Assembly (NCBI GenBank): GCA_019787685.1
Contig: JAHNUO010000002.1
Location: 1,240,001-1,304,000 of the forward strand
DNA from: Chiua virens
Taxonomy: Eukaryota > Basidiomycota > Agaricomycetes > Boletales > Boletaceae
Direction: 5' to 3'
DNA length: 64,000 bases
Position numbers and translations under genes: made by a program. Below the pieces are notes generated by a model, which saw only the letters and a list, made by a program, of their open reading frames with translations, ran no database searches and had not been told where the DNA came from. This document shows, one piece after another, positions 56,975 to 64,000 of this stretch (position 1 is its first letter; each line of letters begins with the position of its first letter).

Positions 56975-57079
56975 CACTACCTACCGTTCTATTAGACTTG
57001 TAATTATATAAGTTGTCCAGTGCCACTAGGAATACAGGAACATCGTATAACATCACATCAAGTTGAAGCATGTTGTGCT

Positions 57080-58012
57080 TCATTCCGTTGTCTTGATTGC
57101 TTCTCTGTGACTAGGCTGTCACAGGAAATGTCAGCGGGCCATTAGTGGGTGACCAGACACGGAAAACATACTTCACTTTCTTCGACCAGGGGTCCGTCCA
57201 CAAAGTCTGGGACTTTATTGAGGTCCATGAGATACGAGGTTCCTTCTTCCTCTTCTTCAAATTGTAATGCGTCAAGTTCTGCAAGGATTGTGAACATCCA
57301 GAGGTAAAAGATCAAGAGTGAGCTTGCCAGCTTCAAGATCTGCTTCGTCAAGCTCATCGGGCACGTCATACGATCTCCCCAGAGACTCTTGTATTTCGTT
57401 GGCCTGCTCCAACAAATCTTCCATATCATAATGCATATTCTGGTCATCCATCGAGTCAACGAGTCGATCCCCTGAAGACCGGCCACCACGAAAACATACC
57501 TCTATCTTGTCGATGTCAATCTTGCCATATTGTTTCTTCATTTCCTTGTTCGCCACCTTCATCGCTTCCACGGTCGCCATCGTATTCCTCAAGTTCTCCG
57601 TGGCGATCGCGGCGGACTCCATGTTGAACGTTTGTTGTGTCAGTTGGGCGAGCTGGCCTTCATACATCTTCTTCTGCCGAAGGACGCGAAGGGCACGTTG
57701 TTCGATCGCCCTCTGCCGGGCGGGGCATCGTCAGTGGGTCTGCGTAGTTGGCAAGGGGGACGGATTCTACCTTTCCCGGACCGTTCCGGAGTTTGCTCAT
57801 CTGCTCTTTGTACCGGAGGAGTTCGCCATCGAGTTTCTTGACATTGACCTCAATCGAGGCTATCCGTACATCTGTCTGATCGTGGTGCTCTCAGCATTGG
57901 CGTTGTGGGAGTAGGTCTAAGTTGGGGGATGTGTGGAACTTACGGCATTGATAGCATCCTGGAGAGTGGGCTTGGGCTTCTTCGTGGCAGACGTTCCGAA
58001 TATTCGATTCAT
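57080..58012 (-). CDS. VPS60: ESCRT-III accessory protein Vps60 (CHMP5)
   Basis: It regulates Vps4 through Vta1 during multivesicular-body sorting. The MNRIFG start and KKPKPTLQDAI are typical of CHMP5, followed by basic helix 1 (SIEVNVKKLDGELLRYKEQMSKLRNGPG), helix 2 (QRALRVLRQKKMYEGQLAQLTQQTFNMESA), KKQYGKIDIDKIENMHYDMEDLLEQANEIQESL and an acidic C terminus (LDALQFEEEEE). Introns: 57876-57943, 57713-57770, 57440-57499, 57279-57327, 57116-57171; exons sum to 210 codons. The intron 57279-57327 starts GCAAGC (GC-AG). The 60-nt intron 57440-57499 is stop-free, so retention would add 20 residues. Confidence 0.92.
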
Positions 58013-58280
58013 GGGAATAGTATTGGGAAAGGGTGAGTCGGTCGTGGTAAGCTATTAGTAGTACTAGCACTGAGTCTGCGTGCCGGTACCGCCACAAGAC
58101 CCACACGGTTCCGCAGCCGTGTACTAACTCTTTCGAGCCATTGCGTCGGTACACTCGCACTCCAACTCTTCGTGGCACCAACTCAATCAATTTCTAGCAT
58201 TACACATGATGACGACAGTGAGAATCGTCGGGCTCTCTGAAATGCTTCAACCATCGCTTGACGCGTGTCATTCCACAATT

Positions 58281-60120
58281 TCATGATAAGAATCCTTTTA
58301 CGGCCCCCCAACATTCAGCACGTCGAGTCTGTGACAAAAAGCAAGTATGGTCAGCATGCGAGCCTATCGTCCCCGAGCTGAAACCGGAGCTATATCTTAA
58401 GAAAGGAAGGAAAATGCTCCGCGGTTTAACAACTCGAATACCGCGGGTGGGATCAGTCCGGGTTGCCCCGTGTGAGACGCACAGCGCGCTTCCGTATATA
58501 ATAGTATACGGATTTATTGCCTCCATTCTCCCCCCTCCATTCTCCCTAGAAACAAGGAAGACAACACTTACAAGAAAGTGTCGTGTCCCCATACACCACC
58601 GAGTTCAAAGTAGCTGACTTGCGTATTACCTGCCATTCGAAGGGCATCGACAAGTTCCCGTTGTTGCTCGACTGGGAAGAGGATATCGCTTTGTACGCCC
58701 AATACCAGGATTGGGGTGGACATGAGCGGACTAAGGCCATTGGCCAGATCGGACAAATGTGGAGGTTGATTGGCCGGTGGAGGATGCGACTTGGAGTGGA
58801 AGGAGGTTTGCGACGGAATGGAAGCGGATGCATGGGAAGCGGATGATTGTGGGGGGTGCATGCCAAGCTCCCCGAGAGCAGGGAAAGTGAGATCGAAGAG
58901 GTCCATCGCTTTGGAGATATAAAGGAGAGAGTTGGCGTCGTATTTCAAGCAAAATTGCTCTCCCTAACCGGAAGAGGTGAGTGAGACGTGCATCGTGACA
59001 TCCATCTAACGAATTTGAACTTTCCGACAGAAACGCACCTGATGATCAAGATAGGTCTCGATGAGAAAATCGGGACATAATGACGGTGACCTCGACGGGT
59101 CACGTGAAGAAAGATCATTATCGCGCAATTTGCGACCGAAGCGCAAGTCCCATTCCGGGCCGGAACGGTAGGTGATGGTGGCAATTTCTGATACGGGACG
59201 GGTCAGGGAAATCCTGAGTGGGAAAAGAACAAGAGGGTACTGACGACGAGCGAGCTTCATTCCGGTGTGAGGAGGAAGACCGTCGTAATAGAAACCATTG
59301 TTCCAGTTAGGGTCGGCCATGAGGACTGGAGGGAGGTGAATGGGATAATGGGATGTAGATGAAGGTACGGACCGCTTCTTTGGGCATAGCGCATTGCTAT
59401 GCTTCCCGGGGAGCTTCTTGCAGTGCCACTGATACTGATGATTTTGTGGACACGGTCAGGAAATAGCCAGCCTGCGGCAAGGCTCTGCATTGCACCCATG
59501 GAAGAGCCGACGCTGGCATATAGACGATCGATGCCTAGGGAATCGAGTAGGCTGAACTGAGCTTTGACCATATCGAATATGGACAGGATTGGGAAACGTG
59601 TCGCAAAACGTTTACCGGAGGATGAATCGATGGAGGATGGACCAGTGGATCCATAACAGCCGCCGAGGACGTTTGTGCAGATCACAAAGAAGTGGTTCGT
59701 GTCCAAGGCTTTTCCTGGACCAATGAACTTTTCCCACCAACCTGGGGCGGGATTCAGATGCGTGGAGGCCGCATGAGAGGAAGCAGACAGCCCAGTATGG
59801 AGAAGAATAACGTTATCTCTGGTGGGAGAAAGGGTACCCCAAGACTCGTATGCAATGTCAAAGGAGGGAAGAGAAGCAGAGTAAACTAGGGGGAATGTGT
59901 GGGGATGGTGATAGATGTCGTATGAGAGAGGGCTTGGACGAGCGTAGGGAGGTTCGGGGCCCGAGTCAGTAGAAGGACGGGTCGGCTGTGAGAAGCGAAT
60001 ACGAGACTCTCTGTCAGCATGGGCCTGTACGCAGGGGAAAGATGGTGATTTAGAGCGAGTTATTGCTGCACAGGTGGAGGAGGTGCGCTTGATGAGCAGC
60101 TGGCTGAGTGGACGTAACAT
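58281..60120 (-). CDS. MET2: Homoserine O-acetyltransferase (methionine synthesis), with one frame break near the end
   Basis: It acetylates homoserine with acetyl-CoA. An alpha/beta-hydrolase fold with [31 protein letters not shown], nucleophile box [21 protein letters not shown], the Asp in [12 protein letters not shown] and the His in [13 protein letters not shown]. The first 45 residues look like an organelle-targeting extension. Introns: 59326-59372, 59188-59244, 58964-59038 and an unusually long one at 58329-58571 (243 nt). In the last exon a run of six C (58304-58309, plus strand) is one base short, so NVGG runs into a stop; with seven the family's GGAVKGFLS end is restored. Confidence 0.9.
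58419..58511. repeat. Two perfect hairpins inside the long MET2 intron
   Basis: Arms CCGCGGT/ACCGCGG at 58419-58425 and 58440-58446 (14-nt loop), and CCGTATA/TATACGG at 58492-58498 and 58505-58511 (6-nt loop). No tRNA or known element fits. Confidence 0.6.
58520..58546. repeat. Tandem CCTCCATTCTCCC x2 in the MET2 intron
   Basis: Two exact 13-bp units one base apart, just inside the intron donor side on the minus strand. They may be a pyrimidine tract or the remains of an insertion. Confidence 0.6.
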
Positions 60121-60303
60121 GTTGGCAGTGTGCGGAATTCATGTTGGACGAAGGTCATACATGCGATTGCGCGATCCTTCCCCGCGAGTTGACCCCCCCT
60201 TAACTTGACCCCTCTTTGACCCTAATCTAGGGTTAGGGTCATATCCACTTGCACTGCGCGTCTCTGCGTGTTCAGCCTGTCCTTTCTCTTTCTCTACTCG
60301 AGC
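60121..60303. promoter_or_regulatory. Divergent promoter with telomere-repeat palindrome
   Basis: 183 bp between the MET2 and Ser-rich hypothetical start codons. GACCCTAA (60218-60225) and TTAGGGTC (60233-60240) form an 8-bp inverted repeat around TCTAGGG, containing TAGGGTTAGGG. TTGACCCC-type repeats precede it. Confidence 0.6.
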
Positions 60304-62923
60304 ATGCCCAGCTCACCACCAGAGCGAGAGAACAAGGTATCTGTATTTTACTTTTATTTACTTAGTTTAACCCGTCTATTTCAGTTCAAAGTCTTCTTTC
60401 GCTCGCGTTCCCGTTCTCGTACTCGTACTCGTCCCTCCGACTCTGACTCCTCTTCACTATCCCCTCCCTCCTCTTCCCCATCCCCGACATCCCCACAAAG
60501 ATGTCATCCCAGATAATAACCCTCCATCCAGTTACGCCAAGTCATCTCTTCGCTCTCAAAACCGTCCAGTTTCATCCACAACCACAGCGACCCACTCCAC
60601 GATCACGCCCCTTCCTTCCGATGCCTTGAGGAACAGGCTGAATGCCGCACGCCACGCATATACATTCCAGCCTCAGAGTATCTATACCCACACCTCCCTC
60701 AGAGATCACGATCAATACGCTGACACGTGTGAATACGATTCTGATAATCACCACTTCCTTCGTTCCGAAACACCATCCTCCACAAAGCGCAAGTTATTCT
60801 TCCCCTCCTTTTTCGGAATATCCCTGACTCGTAGATCCTCTTCATCCACTATGCCACATCAATCATCATCCTCCATCTCGGAGAGGAAAGCTTCCACCTC
60901 CACTTCCGTATCCGAACCAAAGTCAAAGTCGTCTCGCAGACGTTCATTCAGATTAACTTCTCGTCCTAGTACACCCAAGTCCGTCAACGACTCCTCTACT
61001 TCCAAATCACCCTATTCTATTCCTGTCCCATCAAATCCGCTCCCTTTGTCAGCTAGCCCCCGTCAGCGATCCTTCGGTCTGGGCAACTCACAACGCAGCA
61101 CTCCCAAATCCTCTTCCTACCCACTTGCCTCTCCCACACGTTCAACCCGGTCGGTCTCATGGTAGAAGACACTCGGTCGCCTCAGAGCGTCCGCCCCATG
61201 ACAGTGCAGTTGCTCTTCCGGAAGAGCCTTCCATCGCAACCTCCACAAGGCTAGTCACCCTCCCGACGGCGGAGGTCGGAATAAAGGCAAGGACAGAGAG
61301 AAACCACTTGCGGACTCAGACGGAACCCTTCCCAACTTCCGTCCGGACGTCGACTTCTCTTCGCAATCTCTCCCAGTCGATCCTTCTCCCATATCACGGA
61401 ATCACCTTTCACCGCATTCCCCAGGTCTTCCTATGCTCTCATATCTCCCTACCGTCGATTCGGCCTCATCTGAGGAGAACGATTTTCTTGTATCACACCA
61501 CTTGCTTGGGATACCCAAAATCATTCATACCCCTCCAACCCCACAGCGGCCTGGAGGAGAGGTCGAGAGGTCGGGCTTCAATCCACCTGAAGCCGATCAC
61601 GCAAAGGTTGAGAGTACCAAGGACAAGAGTGTCATTATAGGTCACCGAGAACAAGTCCTTGTCTCTAACTCCCAGTCGCACGCAGATGTGCATCGCGCTA
61701 CACCATCCAAGGGGCGTTTCACCCCCCGAATTTTCGGTGGCAAAGATCTGCCCAAGATAAAGGATAATAATGCGCGCAAATCAGGCAGACGACCAGACGC
61801 TGGCTCTTCTGGCGGGCCTTCTCACAAGATACCTGGTTCGAGCATCGCTAGTGCTGCACGCAACATGTCGAGTCACCGAAGCAAACTTGGAAGCTTCGAT
61901 TTTGAGCGTCCGGTTTCCGCACTCAACCGGAGTACTTCCACTGTAGACCAACAGGGATCCCTTGTTTCAAAGGATACTTCATCTTATTCGAAGACTCATC
62001 TTCCATCATTGGAGCGGACAATCTCGGAAGACTCTGCGCGAGGTGGCAAGTCACGCTTGAATGCGCACCATACTGGACAGGCAGAGTCACCTATGTTGTC
62101 TCAATTGAAGCCAGAGCACACGGGTGATACATCGGTGGTATCATTCTCGACTGTGTCCGTGCAGACGATGTCGACTGGAAAAGGTGTTGGAAGCAACATA
62201 CCAGTAGGGCAATCCTCTAGCTGGGGTCGTGCGGCTGGCAAGCGCATCCTACGCACCTCCCATGGAACATTCGCGTTTGAACATCCCTCTTCGATGCCCA
62301 GCTCTCCAAATCCTCAATCTTTCAATCTACCCAGTGGGTCAAAGCAAGCTGATCTCTCTCTTGACACGTCCAATCTTCCCCAGTCTCAACCCACGACTCC
62401 ATTGCACACCGTCTTCGATACCCGCGTGAAACATTCACGCGGACAAAGCTACAATTCGTCGGATCACGCTACGCCTGGTTTTTCGAAGCCTGGCGAACGT
62501 AAATCTAAAGGAAAAGGGCGTTCCCTCGATCTCGGTTTGGGGCTTTCTTGGGCGCCTTCACGTCTACGTGAAGAAGTTCTTATGCCAGGGTCCATCCTAA
62601 CCCGGGAGAAGTCGAAGCTGGAGAAAAGTACAACAAATGGGCCGGATGTCAGTAAGGTGTTCGAAGGTATACTATCCGAGTCCCGATTTCAGATTTTCAA
62701 AAAATGTAAGGACTCCTTTTCGCGTTCACACCTGTCGCGGACATAAGTCTGACCCTGATCTTCAGACGTCCGCCGCTTTGATGCTCATATCATCCCGCTC
62801 GAGGGTCCTTCCGGGCTGCTAGCCCGTGTTGAGAAACTCCTCGCAGAGTCTGGTCTAGGCGAGCGAGAGAGAAATAAACTCATGTCTGAGTTTGCTGTCT
62901 TCGTCAAGAATCACAATGGGTGA
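60304..62923 (+). CDS. Ser/Thr/Pro-rich hypothetical with conserved C-terminal segment, frame breaks
   Basis: The start MPSSPPERENK is followed by an intron ending in TATTTCAG and the exon FKVFFRSRSRSRTRTRPSDSD. The product is mostly disordered Ser-rich sequence with basic patches (RRRSFRLTSRPSTPKS). Near the end an intron at about 62706-62765 joins VFEGILSESRFQIFKKY to VRRFDAHIIPLEGPSGLLARVEKLLAESGL and SEFAVFVKN, a helical segment that looks conserved. The frame changes near 60497-60499 (AAA, one base extra) and again near 61150 and 61375, where either indels or unrecognised introns (donor GTAGAA or GTCTTC) could be the cause. The function is unknown. Confidence 0.65.
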
Positions 62924-63207
62924 TGTCCATATTGATCTCTGGTTTGCTGATATATGACTTGCTTTTGTTGGTAAATTTTCGCTATCTATCTCTTGATCGT
63001 GGTTACATAGTTGTATCGCTCTTTATTGCTCGCTATAATCTTCGTGAATAAGCTGTGTCACTCCTTGCTTCAATGTTTCAATCTTATCCATGTAGCTGGC
63101 TATTCTGGAGTCCCACCTCGTTGAATGATACTTCTTGTGCTCCGCAGGAGTGGTGCACAAACTGAGTTGAAAGTATACAATACATGGATTCCTGGGTCGA
63201 ACTACTA

Positions 63208-64000
63208 TCATGTCGCAGGTCGAAGGGCTCTCAGTCTCTTTACTAATTTATCATCTTCCTCTCCGATAATCTCGCCTTTGGTTAGATCCGGAACAACGCC
63301 AGAGAGGTCCTTGGCCGCGAGATCGTGTTGTAGCTCTATGTTTGCTTCTTCTGCTGTCTGCCGCATAAGTTGATCTATTTGATCCTGCGGTGTGGAGACA
63401 GCCGTCGTGCTGGACATTGCGTCCTCCATGTAGGACGTCTGTACGTCCAGGTCTGAGAATTGGGTCTCGAATTTGTCCATTACGAGCGATATCTTGAGAA
63501 TGTATTATTAAACGTCACGCACATCTTCTGCAACGCACCTTCTCCAAGTTCATGCTTTCCATTGCTCGATCCATCCCTTTGACTACAGATGTCATGTTGC
63601 CCGTCACCTGTCTCATTGTGACCGCAGTCTCCACCCTGCTCGCGACTGCATCGAGACGGCTAGCCAGACGGAGTAGATTCAAAGATTCCGATTTCTTCCG
63701 GATTGCGTTTGAAGCGTATATTCGCGCGCCATCGTTATTCCCTTGTTGGAGCGCCTGAGATAGTCCCGAATACCACCGCGTTGTCAACTTGGCGCACATA
63801 AAGAACGCTAGGTGGAACAGACCTTCTTCAACCTCGCCCTTTCCGCAGTCTCGTCCTTCTGAGTCTTCTTGGCTTGTCTGTTCAGCGTCTTTGCCGTGAA
63901 CTGTATGACAGGATCAGCCTGAGAGTGGATATCGAAAGGTTATGACGGCGGGCGAACTTTGAGCTGGAACAAGGTCTCTGCGGGTGTATTAGATGTACTG
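63208..64000 (-). CDS. DID2: ESCRT-III accessory protein Did2/Vps46 (CHMP1), 5' end outside window
   Basis: It recruits and stimulates Vps4 on ESCRT-III filaments. Visible from [55 protein letters not shown] through [58 protein letters not shown], to the C-terminal MIM1 helix [11 protein letters not shown] that binds the Vps4 MIT domain. Introns: 63901-63957, 63755-63822 and 63493-63538. The first coding exon begins beyond 64000; only its 3' part is present. The frame is intact. Confidence 0.93.

Noticed and set aside
23544..58309. Programmed ribosomal frameshifting as the cause of the one-base shifts
   Set aside because: The sites share no slippery heptamer or downstream structure, occur in both directions and affect many unrelated genes.
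58419..58511. tRNA gene in the MET2 intron
   Set aside because: The hairpins do not make a cloverleaf; no A-box/B-box pair or 7-bp acceptor stem was found.

Overview
This is nuclear DNA from a filamentous basidiomycete fungus, most likely an Agaricomycete. The genes are single-copy eukaryotic housekeeping types, packed densely on both strands and broken by many very short introns (mostly 45-60 nt, GT-AG, with CTRAY-like branch sites). The F-box family at 4.9-6.4 kb, the membrane-anchored spermidine-synthase-like protein and the KRE6-type GH16 protein also fit basidiomycetes. I see no virus, transposon, rRNA gene, CRISPR array or supportable tRNA. All identities come from reading translated motifs by eye; no database search was run.

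Layout, left to right: tail of an unknown basic protein (1-298); a 1.5-kb stretch with no supportable gene; complex I subunit NDUFS8 (-) divergent from prefoldin 2 (+); a secreted CAP/PR-1 protein; an F-box protein; a C2H2 transcription factor; a ubiquitin-specific protease (+) convergent with a mitochondrial-type PP2C phosphatase (-); a Pro/Ser-rich hypothetical; a CASTOR-like ACT protein; an SDR (-); KRE6 (+); PEX14 (-) divergent from glutamate-carboxypeptidase-like copy A (+); a coiled-coil/zinc-finger hypothetical (-); RIB1; VPS17; LEU2 (-) divergent from NOB1 (+); ARPC3 (-) divergent from the vacuolar TRP channel YVC1 (+); PSF2 (-) divergent from haspin kinase (+); glycogen branching enzyme; glutamate-carboxypeptidase-like copy B; membrane spermidine-synthase-like; RCC1 (-) divergent from an aldehyde dehydrogenase (+); VPS60 (-); MET2 (-) divergent from a Ser-rich hypothetical (+); DID2 (-, 5' end outside).

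Three things stand out. First, at least 15 single-base frame breaks occur in ten genes, all right of about 23.5 kb and many in short homopolymers, while exon lengths elsewhere sum exactly to open frames. This looks like uncorrected indel error, although real decay of the duplicated peptidase cannot be excluded. Second, splicing is extreme: two 5-nt microexons and an 11-nt one, a 6-nt first coding exon, two GC-AG introns, introns of 37 and 40 nt, and introns whose retention keeps the frame. Third, at least eight divergent gene pairs share 85-183 bp between start codons. The genes do not form a pathway cluster. They cover amino-acid and cofactor synthesis (LEU2, MET2, RIB1), endosomal sorting (VPS17, VPS60, DID2), replication and mitosis (PSF2, haspin, RCC1), wall and storage glucans (KRE6, branching enzyme) and organelle functions. 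I found no clearly new biological system; the best candidates for new biology are the CASTOR-like ACT protein, the membrane spermidine-synthase-like protein and the microexons.
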